From contig JACAFA010000128.1 of the NCBI GenBank assembly GCA_013388525.1, positions 1-34,809 of the forward strand: a stretch of 34,809 nt of DNA, read 5' to 3'. Each line of letters starts with the position of its first letter. The stretch's first letter is position 1. Positions 15,380 to 23,513 of this stretch are shown here, in pieces. The position numbers and the translations under genes are program-made. Source of the DNA: Ignavibacteriaceae bacterium. GTDB taxonomy: Bacteria; Bacteroidota; Ignavibacteria; Ignavibacteriales; Ignavibacteriaceae. The notes beneath the pieces were generated by a model, which was given only the letters and a program-made list of their open reading frames with translations, made no database searches and had not been told where the DNA came from.

Positions 15380-15530
15380 TAAGTCACCTTATGCAAGATA
15401 AGAGATGACATCTTTATTGGCGAAATTAAATTTACAGTTTTACGCTGAAAATTTAATTTCTGCGCGAGTTAAGAGTATTTAGAAAGATGTTATCTCTGAA
15501 CAAATAACTTTTTGTGGATGAAGTGACTTA
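15380..15530 (+). repeat. 150-nt nested palindrome (structured RNA or MITE-like element) before the TonB receptor gene
   Basis: Three nested inverted pairs share one axis. TAAGTCAC (15380-15387) pairs with GTGACTTA (15523-15530) perfectly. AGAGATGACATCTTT (15401-15415) pairs with AAAGATGTTATCTCT (15483-15497) at 14 of 15. GAAATTAAATTT (15422-15433) pairs with AAATTTAATTTC (15449-15460) perfectly around a 15-nt loop. The outer arm extends weakly further (CTTATGC against GGATGAA-side bases). There is no ORF and no second copy in the window. The element ends 38 bp before the receptor ATG, so in RNA it would fold into one long arm in the 5' leader. Confidence 0.75.
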
Positions 15531-15568
15531 CCAATTAACTAATTGAGTAATATTATATGAGGTGAACT

Positions 15569-17734
15569 ATGTTCAAATCACAAACAGTTTCTTTTGTAAT
15601 TATTATTCTTTTCCTGATGTTGGACGGGATGACACTCCGGGCACAAACGCTTGTTGTGGGAGATACAACAATTTCAAAAGTCGATACTCTCAGCTATGAA
15701 ACTGATGATGTTGTTGTAACCGCAACACGTGTGGAAAAGAAGATAATTGATATTCCTTATCCGGTGCTTCGGTTAAAGAATACTCAGTACAAATTCTCCA
15801 AGAGAGTTTCCGTTGATGATGTTCTGGAGAATGTTCCCGGATTATTCCTGCAGTCGCGTTACGGAAACCATGATGTAAGAATTGCAATAAGAGGTTTCGG
15901 AAGCAGATCGAACACCGGAATAAGAGGAGTAAGAATTCTGCTTGACGGAATTCCGGAATCGGAACCGGATGGGCAGACAAGAATTGAAGCCATTGATTTC
16001 AATTCAGTCGGAAGCATTGAATTAGTTAAAGGGAACTCATCTTCTCTTTATACAAACGCGCCCGGTGGTGTTATTAACTTCATCAACGATATTTATTTTC
16101 CTTATTCATTCGCAACTCAATTTAATGAGTTTGGTTCTTTTAATTTAAGACGAAACGGATTGAAGTTCGGTGTAAGAACAGATAAGTACGGTTTCCTTGG
16201 AACATACAGCTATCACAACTATAAAGGATTCAGACCTCACAGCGAGGACTACTGGCATATCTTTAACACAGTTGTGGATGTACTTCCCGGAGATGGAACA
16301 AACTTAAAGGTATTCGGATATTTTGTTGATGGATTAATTAAGCTGCCCGGCTCTTTAAATAAAGCAGAGTTCGATGAAGATCCATATCAGGCGAATTCAA
16401 GGGATGTGGGCAGAGATGCTAAAAGAATATCTACCAAAGGACGCCTTGGTTTGCTTTTCAATACAGATTTCGGAAGCAGTAAACACCACCAATTAGAAAT
16501 ACTGCCATACGGAACAATTAAATATTTTGAACGAACAGCTGCTAACTATAGAATTATCACACGTTATGGAATAGGTAACACCCTAAGATACATTTACAGA
16601 TCAGCAATTGCCGGACTTGATAATGAATTCTCGGTTGGCAGTGATCTTCTGTATCAGGCTGGTCCGGTTGAATCATACGATAATATTGGTGGAGTTAAAG
16701 GCGATAATCTTCAGTCTTTGGTTAATGAAACAATAAGCAATATTGGTTTCTACTTTTCGGATTATCTTGAACTATATAACAAGCAGCTATATTTGCTTCT
16801 GACCGGAAGATATGATAAGGTACTCTTTAAAGATCAGGTTCAATTGCTAAACTCAAGATCAAATCAGCGAAACTTTGAAGCGTTTACTCCAAAAGCTGCT
16901 CTGAACTTTAAGCTTACACCTAACGTAGCGATTTATACATCGTATGGACTAAGCTTTGATTCTCCTGCCGGAAATGAAATGGAAAATTATCCAACCAGTT
17001 CGAATCCATCAGTTTCATTGAATCCGGATCTAAATGCTCAGAAGTCAAAAAACTTTGAAATAGGAATTAAAGGAAATATTAGAAATCCCGGGCAACAATT
17101 TTTCAGTAATATTTCCTTCGAAACAACGTTCTTTAATATTATGATTGAAGACGAAATAATTCCTTTTGAAGTGTACGGTGATGTCTTCTTCAGAAATGCA
17201 GCTAAGACAACCCGTAATGGCTTGGAGGTTGGTGCGAGTGTAGATGTAATTGAAGGTTTAAATCTCCAGGCATCATATACATTTTCGGACTTTACTTATG
17301 ATGAGTATATTGCACTTACTATAGATGAAGAACTGGATACAATAACTCAGAATTATTCAGGTAATTCCGCTCCGAGCGTACCAAAGCACAACATCTTTGT
17401 CGCACTTTCATACAGCCATCTTTTTACGCAGAATATAACAGGATTTATCCGCGGCAGTATGAGATACGTGAGTGAAATGTACGTAAATGATGCCAATTAC
17501 TTTAGTGAAGAAGATCCAGGCACAACCGATGCTTACACAATGTTGAATGCAGGGATAGGGTTGGATATGGTTTTCGGAAAGTTTAATCTTCTTATTAATG
17601 GCGGCGTTAATAATATTGCGAATGATGTTTACGTTGGATTCATAACTATCAATTCAAGCAACGGAAGATTTTATGAAGCTGGCGAACCACGCAACTTTTA
17701 TGGTGGAATAAATCTGGGTTATGCTTTCAATTAG
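15569..17734 (+). CDS. TonB-dependent outer-membrane receptor
   Basis: The 721-residue protein has a signal peptide cleaved after about residue 25 (LRAQ) and a TonB-box-like stretch TDDVVVTATR (45-54). The plug domain follows (about 65-175: VLENVPGLFLQSRYGNHDVR, IRGFGSRSNTGIRGVRILLDG, SLYTNAPGGVINF), then a 22-strand-type barrel of about 530 residues ending GGINLGYAFN. It lacks the N-terminal carboxypeptidase-like domain of SusC receptors, so it resembles siderophore, metal or vitamin receptors (FecA/CirA type). The ligand is unknown. A good Shine-Dalgarno sequence, GAGGTGA (15559-15565), precedes the ATG. A terminator follows. Upstream lie the small anchored protein and the nested palindrome, either of which may regulate it. 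Confidence 0.93.
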   Translation: MFKSQTVSFVIIILFLMLDGMTLRAQTLVVGDTTISKVDTLSYETDDVVVTATRVEKKIIDIPYPVLRLKNTQYKFSKRVSVDDVLENVPGLFLQSRYGNHDVRIAIRGFGSRSNTGIRGVRILLDGIPESEPDGQTRIEAIDFNSVGSIELVKGNSSSLYTNAPGGVINFINDIYFPYSFATQFNEFGSFNLRRNGLKFGVRTDKYGFLGTYSYHNYKGFRPHSEDYWHIFNTVVDVLPGDGTNLKVFGYFVDGLIKLPGSLNKAEFDEDPYQANSRDVGRDAKRISTKGRLGLLFNTDFGSSKHHQLEILPYGTIKYFERTAANYRIITRYGIGNTLRYIYRSAIAGLDNEFSVGSDLLYQAGPVESYDNIGGVKGDNLQSLVNETISNIGFYFSDYLELYNKQLYLLLTGRYDKVLFKDQVQLLNSRSNQRNFEAFTPKAALNFKLTPNVAIYTSYGLSFDSPAGNEMENYPTSSNPSVSLNPDLNAQKSKNFEIGIKGNIRNPGQQFFSNISFETTFFNIMIEDEIIPFEVYGDVFFRNAAKTTRNGLEVGASVDVIEGLNLQASYTFSDFTYDEYIALTIDEELDTITQNYSGNSAPSVPKHNIFVALSYSHLFTQNITGFIRGSMRYVSEMYVNDANYFSEEDPGTTDAYTMLNAGIGLDMVFGKFNLLINGGVNNIANDVYVGFITINSSNGRFYEAGEPRNFYGGINLGYAFN

Positions 17735-17745
17735 TTCGTTTAAAA

Positions 17746-17782
17746 AAGCGGTTGGCAATTCACTGCCAGCCGCTTCTTTTTT
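17746..17782 (+). terminator. Rho-independent terminator after the TonB receptor gene
   Basis: AAGCGGTTGGCA (17746-17757) pairs with TGCCAGCCGCTT (17764-17775) at 11 Watson-Crick pairs plus one G-U, with a 6-nt loop, followed by C and six T (17777-17782). The A-run at the 5' side would also allow some termination from the opposite strand. Confidence 0.88.
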
Positions 17783-17845
17783 CTTTCGGATATTAATCAT
17801 ACTTTTCTAAAACAAAACAGTTCAATTTATCTTATTAATCAGCTA

Positions 17846-18658
17846 ATGAATTTTTATAGAGCCATTTCTTTTTTTGCGCTGTCAGTTATTTTTTCTTTTA
17901 GTCATTCTTTTTCACAAATTGACCAGAATAATCCTTTCGAATTAAAGACGGGAAAAGAAGCTGCTATTTATGGTCTTGGAGCTGCGGCTGGTATTATCGC
18001 TTTAGTAATAATGTCTGAAACTAATCCGCTGACAGAGGAAGAAATTAAATCGCAAAAAGCAGAAAATGTTAACTGGTTTGACAAGATAGCAATCGGACCA
18101 TTCAGTGAAGATCCTCTTGCAGATGCTCTTCTTTACGGTTCATTTATTTTACCTGTAACATTCCTTTCTTATGAAGATACGAAAGAAGACTTTGGCACTC
18201 TTTCCCTGATGTACGGCGAAGTTGTTCTTGTTAATGCAGCAATTAATGGTTTAGTTAAGGGATTAACTGAAAGGAGCAGACCATTTGTATTTGATGAGAA
18301 TAGTCCTTTGGGAAAAAAATATGACGTGGGTTCACGGTATTCGTTTTACTCAGGGCACACTTCAATTACTGCTTCAAACTCATTTTTTACTGCAAGAGTT
18401 TTTTCAGAATATCTGACAAACAGCACGGCAAAAACATTAATATGGTACGGTGCAGCTTTAATTCCGGCAGTTGTTGGATTTTCGCGAATCAATACTCACA
18501 ATCATTTTCCTTCAGATGTAATCGTTGGTTATATTGTTGGTGCAGCAATTGGTTATCTGATTCCCGAGCTTCATAAATACGAAAGCGAAAACACAGGAAC
18601 AGAAGCACCGGATCAATTTATTCATAAACCGGTAATAGGATTTCAATTCAGTTTTTAA
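17846..18658 (+). CDS. PAP2-family phosphatase, copy 1
   Basis: This 270-residue protein has a signal peptide (about 1-23, SFSQ) and PAP2 phosphatase motifs in full: KGLTERSRP (138-146, K-x6-RP), YSGHTS (168-173) and SRINTHNHFPSD (213-224), giving the catalytic His171/His220/Asp224 set. Hydrophobic helices flank the motifs. PAP2 enzymes dephosphorylate lipid phosphates such as undecaprenyl pyrophosphate or phosphatidic acid at the periplasmic face. Which one is acted on here is unknown. A paralog of exactly the same length with every motif at the same residue number lies 1.2 kb downstream (19028-19840), with a small conserved protein between them. The last residues PVIGFQFSF end like an outer-membrane strand. 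Confidence 0.9.
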   Translation: MNFYRAISFFALSVIFSFSHSFSQIDQNNPFELKTGKEAAIYGLGAAAGIIALVIMSETNPLTEEEIKSQKAENVNWFDKIAIGPFSEDPLADALLYGSFILPVTFLSYEDTKEDFGTLSLMYGEVVLVNAAINGLVKGLTERSRPFVFDENSPLGKKYDVGSRYSFYSGHTSITASNSFFTARVFSEYLTNSTAKTLIWYGAALIPAVVGFSRINTHNHFPSDVIVGYIVGAAIGYLIPELHKYESENTGTEAPDQFIHKPVIGFQFSF

Positions 18659-18680
18659 TAAAAAAATAAGCGAGGTTGAA

Positions 18681-19007
18681 ATGCAAACACTAATACAGGT
18701 AGTATGTTCAGAAAAAAAATCCCTGAGAGAAGTCATTGCTCACGACGACAAATTGAAGAAATTTAAATTTTATGTTGAAGCTAAGCAGAAACCCGGCAGA
18801 AGCCCCGGCTGGGCAAAAGTTCACAGCTTAAATCCCAATGTAAGAGGCGCAATTAATATTAGCTGGCAATCCAGAGTGAATATTTTAACTTGCAGAGTAA
18901 TAACAAAAGGAACAGGAAAACCCGCAACAATTATTGGTGATTTCATAAAATATCTTCTGACAAGATTCGCCAGAAAAATTGAATCGGTTATAATTGTTCC
19001 AAGATAA
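18681..19007 (+). CDS. Small conserved protein of unknown function between two PAP2 genes
   Basis: The 108-residue soluble basic protein includes KQKPGRSPGWAKVHS, RGAINISWQSRVNILTCRV and KPATIIGDFIKYLLTRF. I recognise this pattern (GRSPGWAK, RGAI.I.W, G.P..I.GDF..YLL) as a small conserved hypothetical protein found in several phyla, with no known function. A good Shine-Dalgarno-like GAGGT (18672-18676) lies four bases before the ATG. It starts 22 bp after the first PAP2 stop and ends 20 bp before the second PAP2 start, so all three are likely one operon. There is no signal peptide, unlike both neighbours, so it would act in the cytoplasm. Confidence 0.8.
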   Translation: MQTLIQVVCSEKKSLREVIAHDDKLKKFKFYVEAKQKPGRSPGWAKVHSLNPNVRGAINISWQSRVNILTCRVITKGTGKPATIIGDFIKYLLTRFARKIESVIIVPR

Positions 19008-19027
19008 AAATATTTTATAAATCAGTT

Positions 19028-19840
19028 ATGAACATAGCCAGATTACGTTTAATCGTTGTGTTGATTATGGTATTTTCATCTGATGTTTTAATAAGTCAGA
19101 ATAAGGACTTAAAACCATTCAATTTAAATTTTAATCGTGAGGCTGTAATATTTGGAAGCGGAAGTATTGCAACAGTAACAGCATTTGTACTTTTGGAGAA
19201 TATCAAACCATTTACTCCTGAAGAAATAAGTCTGCTTGATCCCGGTGTTGTAAATAGTTTTGACCGGAAGACAATAGGTCCTTATAAAGAGGATTATCTT
19301 GGAGATGCACTTCTTTATACTTCTTATCTGATACCCGTTTCTTTTGTGGCGTATGGAAGAACGAGGGCTGACATTCTTGATCTTGCTCTGATTTACGGCG
19401 AAGTACTTTTATTACAATCAAGCATCAACGGTATTATTAAAGGAGCTGTTCAGCGTACGCGACCATTTGTTTATGACGATGAATCACCCATTGATAAAAA
19501 AACAACCACAGATGCCAGGATTTCATTTTTTTCCGGACATACTTCTATGACAACGGCAATCTCTTTTTTTACAGCCAAAGTTTTTTCAGAATACATTGAA
19601 GATGATAAAGTAAAAATTTTGATCTGGAGTGGTGCTGTAATTTTACCTTCTGTAGTATCTATAAGCCGTGTAGAAACCAACTGGCATTTTCCTACTGATG
19701 TTATTACGGGCTATATTGTTGGTGCACTTATAGGTTATTTTATTCCTGAACTTCACAAGTCAAAATTAAGCAGTGATATTTCTGTTTATCCGTCAATGAA
19801 TTTGAATAAACCTGCGTTGAGTCTTCAAATTAACTTCTAA
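19028..19840 (+). CDS. PAP2-family phosphatase, copy 2
   Basis: This 270-residue protein has a signal-like N-terminus (about 1-24). PAP2 motifs are KGAVQRTRP (138-146), FSGHTS (168-173) and SRVETNWHFPTD (213-224), all at the same residue numbers as in the copy at 17846-18658. The two proteins align without gaps through the catalytic core and share longer phrases such as FFTAKVFSEYI/FFTARVFSEYL and GALIGYFIPELHK/GAAIGYLIPELHK. The catalytic residues are intact, so both copies should be active. The likely substrate is an isoprenoid or glycerol lipid phosphate at the periplasmic side of the membrane. The 195-bp gap after it holds no clear terminator or ORF. Confidence 0.9.
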   Translation: MNIARLRLIVVLIMVFSSDVLISQNKDLKPFNLNFNREAVIFGSGSIATVTAFVLLENIKPFTPEEISLLDPGVVNSFDRKTIGPYKEDYLGDALLYTSYLIPVSFVAYGRTRADILDLALIYGEVLLLQSSINGIIKGAVQRTRPFVYDDESPIDKKTTTDARISFFSGHTSMTTAISFFTAKVFSEYIEDDKVKILIWSGAVILPSVVSISRVETNWHFPTDVITGYIVGALIGYFIPELHKSKLSSDISVYPSMNLNKPALSLQINF

Positions 19841-20035
19841 GGACAATTTTAAAATTCCAGAGCCTTTCAGGTTTTTTCCCTTCTCACATCTAAGAAAACT
19901 GCTGAGCCAGCTTTCCATTAATTGAAAACCACAGGATAAAAAAAGCCGGATTAAGCCCTTTTCATACTTATAATTAGTTAGGCTTTATGGAATATTATTT
20001 GTCCCTGCAATACGAAAAAATATTAGTATGGATTT

Positions 20036-21181
20036 ATGTTAGAACTTAAACTTACCGAAGAGCAGCAAATGCTGCGTGAAATAGTGAGGGATTTCACCAA
20101 CAATGAAATTAAACCAATTGCGGCAAAAATTGATCAGGAAGGAAAAATACCAGAAGACCTGATTAAGAAAATGGCAGAACTTGGCTTCTTGGGCATTTCA
20201 TTTCCGGAAGAATACGGCGGCGGTGGAATGGGTGAAGTAGGTTATTGTCTGATGCAGGAAGAGATTGCACGCGGATGTATGTCAACTGCAACTTTCATTG
20301 GTGCTCATCAGTCAATTGGTTCAAACGCAATTTATATTGGCGGCAGCGAAGAGCAGAAGAAAAAATATTTAACACAGCTTGCAACCGGAGAAAAGATTGC
20401 TGCATTCTGCTTAACTGAAGCACAGGCTGGTTCAGATTCATTCCATTTGAAAACAAAAGCTGATCTTGACGGCAATGAGTGGGTTATTAACGGAGAGAAA
20501 CTCTGGATTACAAATGGTGGAATTGCCGGCATACTTTCTCTTTTTGCAAGAACAGAAAAAGGTATAAGTGCTTTTATTGTGGAAACGGATACACCGGGAT
20601 TTAAAGCCGGTCCTCCGGAAAAGAAAATGGGAATAAAAGGAAGCACAACCAACGCACTTAGTTTTGAAAATGTTCGCATTCCAAAAGAAAATTTAATGGG
20701 AGTTGATGGCAGAGGTTTTATAATTGCCATGAAAACTCTTGATGCGGGAAGACTTGGATTAGGTGCAGCCTGTCTTGGTGTTGCAAAGGAACTACTCGAA
20801 CTTTCAACAAATTATGCAAAGGAAAGAAAACAATTTGACCATCCGATAAGCTTTTTCCAGGCAGTTCAGTTTATGCTTGCAGAAATGGCAACTATGATAT
20901 TTAATATGGAATCTATTGTTTATCGAACTGCAACTGACTATGATCTTAAGAAAGATATATCTACAAGATCAGCAATGGTAAAACTTTACTGCTCTGATGC
21001 ACTTGACGAAATTGCAGACCGTGCTGTTCAGATTCACGGTGGAATGGGTTATTCGCAGGAACTATCAATTGAAAGATATTACAGGGATTCAAGAATTAAC
21101 AGAATTTTTGAAGGCACCAACGAAATTCAAAAAGGAATAATTGCAAGAGATATCCTTAAAAAAGGCGGAAAACTTTTTTAA
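20036..21181 (+). CDS. Acyl-CoA dehydrogenase
   Basis: This 381-residue flavoenzyme of beta-oxidation or branched-chain acyl-CoA breakdown contains all three domains. The N-terminal helical domain runs from LTEEQQMLREIVRDF. The beta-domain carries the FAD/substrate signature CLTEAQAGSDSFHLKT and WITNGGIAG. The C-terminal helical domain has QIHGGMGYSQELSIERYYRD and IFEGTNEIQKG. The Glu of EGTNEIQ (E359) is at the catalytic-base position of short- and medium-chain enzymes. Electrons pass to ETF; no etfAB genes are in the window. Chain-length preference cannot be read from sequence. The ATG at 20036 is used because the upstream ATG (20028) runs into a stop after four codons. A small gene follows 20 bp downstream. 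Confidence 0.95.
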   Translation: MLELKLTEEQQMLREIVRDFTNNEIKPIAAKIDQEGKIPEDLIKKMAELGFLGISFPEEYGGGGMGEVGYCLMQEEIARGCMSTATFIGAHQSIGSNAIYIGGSEEQKKKYLTQLATGEKIAAFCLTEAQAGSDSFHLKTKADLDGNEWVINGEKLWITNGGIAGILSLFARTEKGISAFIVETDTPGFKAGPPEKKMGIKGSTTNALSFENVRIPKENLMGVDGRGFIIAMKTLDAGRLGLGAACLGVAKELLELSTNYAKERKQFDHPISFFQAVQFMLAEMATMIFNMESIVYRTATDYDLKKDISTRSAMVKLYCSDALDEIADRAVQIHGGMGYSQELSIERYYRDSRINRIFEGTNEIQKGIIARDILKKGGKLF

Positions 21182-21201
21182 CTTTGTAATGAGGTTTTAT
21201 T

Positions 21202-21474
21202 ATGACTTTGACAGAAGAATCTTTTTCGGAAGTATCAGAAAAAACCGGGGAAAGAAAAATTATGAGCCAGAAAAAAATATATTACTACCGGATATTTGAC
21301 GACACTGAAAAACTTAATTATATAAAGAGTTCGCTGGCGCACGAAGAGGTTGAGAGTTTCCTGAGAGACTATGAAAAAACCCATCAGAAATATCTTAATC
21401 CGGAGTTTATCAAATATCTGCAAAAGCACGATAGCGAAGCGGAAATTATTGAAATAAGCGATATATCATATTAA
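21202..21474 (+). CDS. Small protein of unknown function downstream of acyl-CoA dehydrogenase
   Basis: The 90-residue protein has a soluble, charged sequence with KKIYYYRIFDDTEKLNYIKS and a helical HEEVESFLRDYEKTHQKYL, ending in a strand-like EIIEISDISY. I do not recognise a family. GAGG (21191-21194) sits seven bases before the ATG, supporting the start. An internal Met (MSQKK, residue 21) would shorten it to 70 residues, and that shorter form may be the conserved core because the first 20 residues look unstructured. The gene is 20 bp after the acyl-CoA dehydrogenase stop, and a hairpin with a T-run follows it, so the pair probably shares a transcript. Confidence 0.7.
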   Translation: MTLTEESFSEVSEKTGERKIMSQKKIYYYRIFDDTEKLNYIKSSLAHEEVESFLRDYEKTHQKYLNPEFIKYLQKHDSEAEIIEISDISY

Positions 21475-21504
21475 TCCCACCCAATATTTTATGTCGCTTG
21501 TGTG

Positions 21505-21555
21505 TTCCCGGCATCCTGTACGGTTAATGCTGTCCTCGGCCGGGAATATTTTTTT
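21505..21555 (+). terminator. Hairpin with T-run before gatE (likely terminator)
   Basis: TTCCCGGC (21505-21512) pairs perfectly with GCCGGGAA (21539-21546) over a 26-nt loop, followed by TATTTTTTT (21547-21555). The long loop is unusual for a simple terminator. Termination of the upstream pair is the simplest reading, but an attenuator for gatE, whose ATG is 26 bp downstream, is possible. Confidence 0.6.
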
Positions 21556-21581
21556 GTTGAAAGCGTAATATAAAAGCATAT

Positions 21582-23513
21582 ATGAAAAATTTTATTTTCA
21601 AACCTTTCGCAGAGATGACAGAAGCCGATTATCAAACTGTAGGCTTTAAATCCGGTCTCGAAATTCATCAACAGTTATTAACAGACAAAAAATTATTTTG
21701 CCGTTGTCCCGCAGGAATATACAGCGAAAACTATGATGCCGAAATCCTTAGGCATATGCGTCCCACACTTTCAGAGCTTGGTGAATATGACGGAACTGCT
21801 TTGATGGAATTCAAAACGAAGAAAGAAATAATTTACAGAATTAACAGAAACACCGTTTGCACTTATGAGATGGATGACACACCTCCGTTCTTAATAAATG
21901 AGGAAGCACTGGATATCGCTCTCGGAATAGGAATGTTGTACAATTGTAAATTGGTTGATGAGCTTCATATTGCACGTAAGCAATACCTTGATGGAAGTAT
22001 TCCTACGGGATTTCAGAGAACAGCTATTTATGCTGTTGATGGCTGGATACCTTATAAGGACAGAAAAGTAAAAATTGTTCAGATGTCAATTGAAGAAGAT
22101 TCCTGCAGAGAAGTTGCTGATTATTCACACAACAGAATTTATCTTACTGATCGTTTGGGAATGCCGCTCATTGAAACTGTAACCGGACCGGATATGAAGC
22201 ACCCAAATGAAGTTGCAGAAGTAGCATGGATTTGTGCAAAGCTTGTAAGAAGCACTCACAAAGTTAGAAGAGGAATTGGAGCGGCAAGACAGGATGTAAA
22301 CGTTAGTGTTGATGGCGGAACAAGAATAGAAATTAAAGGGGTCCCCAAAATTGGAATGATTCCTCTCCTGACACACAACGAAGCGATGCGTCAATGGAAT
22401 TTACTAAAGCTTAGAGAAGAGTTGAGAAAAAGAGGAATAACAGCTGAAACTTTTCAGGCAAAAGATTATGACATCACAACTCTTATCAGAAAACCGCATT
22501 ATGTTCCTTTGAAAAATGCTGTTGAAGCAAAATTAAAAATCAGTTGTGTTGTTCTTAAAGGTTTTAAAGATTTACTCAGATGGCAAACGCAAACCGATAC
22601 ATACTTTTCAAAAGAAATTTCTGACCGGCTGAGAGTAATTGCCTGCTTAACAACTATTCCTAATATTATTCATTCTGATAGCAGAACAGACACTATCACT
22701 TCATCCGATTGGCTGAAAGTAAAAAAGTTTGTTGAAGCCACCGATGATGATACTTTAGTAATTGTTTGGGCTTCTGATAACGATATTCAAACTGCTGTTA
22801 ATGAAATTATTATTCGCGCAAAGGAAGCAACAATTGGAATTCCATCCGAGACAAGGCAGGCACTCAGTGATGGAACAAACGGTTTTGAGAGAATACTTCC
22901 CGGTGCTGACAGAATGTATCCCGATACAGACTTACCACCTAAAAAAATAGATGCCGAACGGATTAATAAAATCAAATCCTGGCTTCCCGAACAATTTTGG
23001 AAAAGGCAAGCCTGGTACAAAGAACTTGGCATTCCCGCAGATACAATAGATGAACTTTCAATTTCAAAATATGCTGAGTTGTTCAAAAAAGCTGTTAATG
23101 AATGGAAGATAAATCCGGTAACTGCTGCAGTTGTTTTAATTCAATATCCCAAAAGATTAAGCAGAAGTGGTTACGTTATAGATTCGATAAATGAAGAAAT
23201 GCTGTCATCAATTTTGAAAGCGTACGCTGATAGGAAATTAACTTATGATTTTATTCTTACTGCAATGAAAATAAGCACCGAACTTGGAATGTTCGTTGAG
23301 GAAATTATTCCGGAGCCAATCAGTGATAAAGACCTCGAAAAAGAAATTGCTGCTGCCGAACAAAAAATGCACGAGTTGAAATTCATAAAGGAAGCAAACA
23401 GGAAGAGCATTTTAATGGGAATATTGATGAGCAAGCTTCGCGGTAGAATTAGTGCGAAGCAAGTAGCTGAGAAAGTAGAGTCGCTTCAAAGGAGTTTAAA
23501 GAATGCTGAATAA
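21582..23513 (+). CDS. gatE: Glu-tRNA(Gln) amidotransferase subunit E, archaeal type
   Basis: This 643-residue protein matches archaeal GatE in length and layout. GatB/E signature GLEIHQQL (25-32) has the metal-binding H29. KLFCRCP (37-43) supplies Cys40 and Cys42. MRPTLSELGEYD (59-70) is followed by DEGPP-like DDTPPFLINEEALDIALGIG, the QYLDGS and FQRTAIYAVDGW segments, and RGIGAARQDVNVSV with RIEIKGV in the kinase core. The AspRS-like insert (about 290-430) that distinguishes GatE from GatB is present, as is the C-terminal YqeY-like helical tail. With GatD it phosphorylates Glu-tRNA(Gln) and uses ammonia to make Gln-tRNA(Gln). It overlaps gatD by 11 bp. No frameshift is visible. Base composition looks like the neighbours, so any transfer is old. 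Confidence 0.92.
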   Translation: MKNFIFKPFAEMTEADYQTVGFKSGLEIHQQLLTDKKLFCRCPAGIYSENYDAEILRHMRPTLSELGEYDGTALMEFKTKKEIIYRINRNTVCTYEMDDTPPFLINEEALDIALGIGMLYNCKLVDELHIARKQYLDGSIPTGFQRTAIYAVDGWIPYKDRKVKIVQMSIEEDSCREVADYSHNRIYLTDRLGMPLIETVTGPDMKHPNEVAEVAWICAKLVRSTHKVRRGIGAARQDVNVSVDGGTRIEIKGVPKIGMIPLLTHNEAMRQWNLLKLREELRKRGITAETFQAKDYDITTLIRKPHYVPLKNAVEAKLKISCVVLKGFKDLLRWQTQTDTYFSKEISDRLRVIACLTTIPNIIHSDSRTDTITSSDWLKVKKFVEATDDDTLVIVWASDNDIQTAVNEIIIRAKEATIGIPSETRQALSDGTNGFERILPGADRMYPDTDLPPKKIDAERINKIKSWLPEQFWKRQAWYKELGIPADTIDELSISKYAELFKKAVNEWKINPVTAAVVLIQYPKRLSRSGYVIDSINEEMLSSILKAYADRKLTYDFILTAMKISTELGMFVEEIIPEPISDKDLEKEIAAAEQKMHELKFIKEANRKSILMGILMSKLRGRISAKQVAEKVESLQRSLKNAE

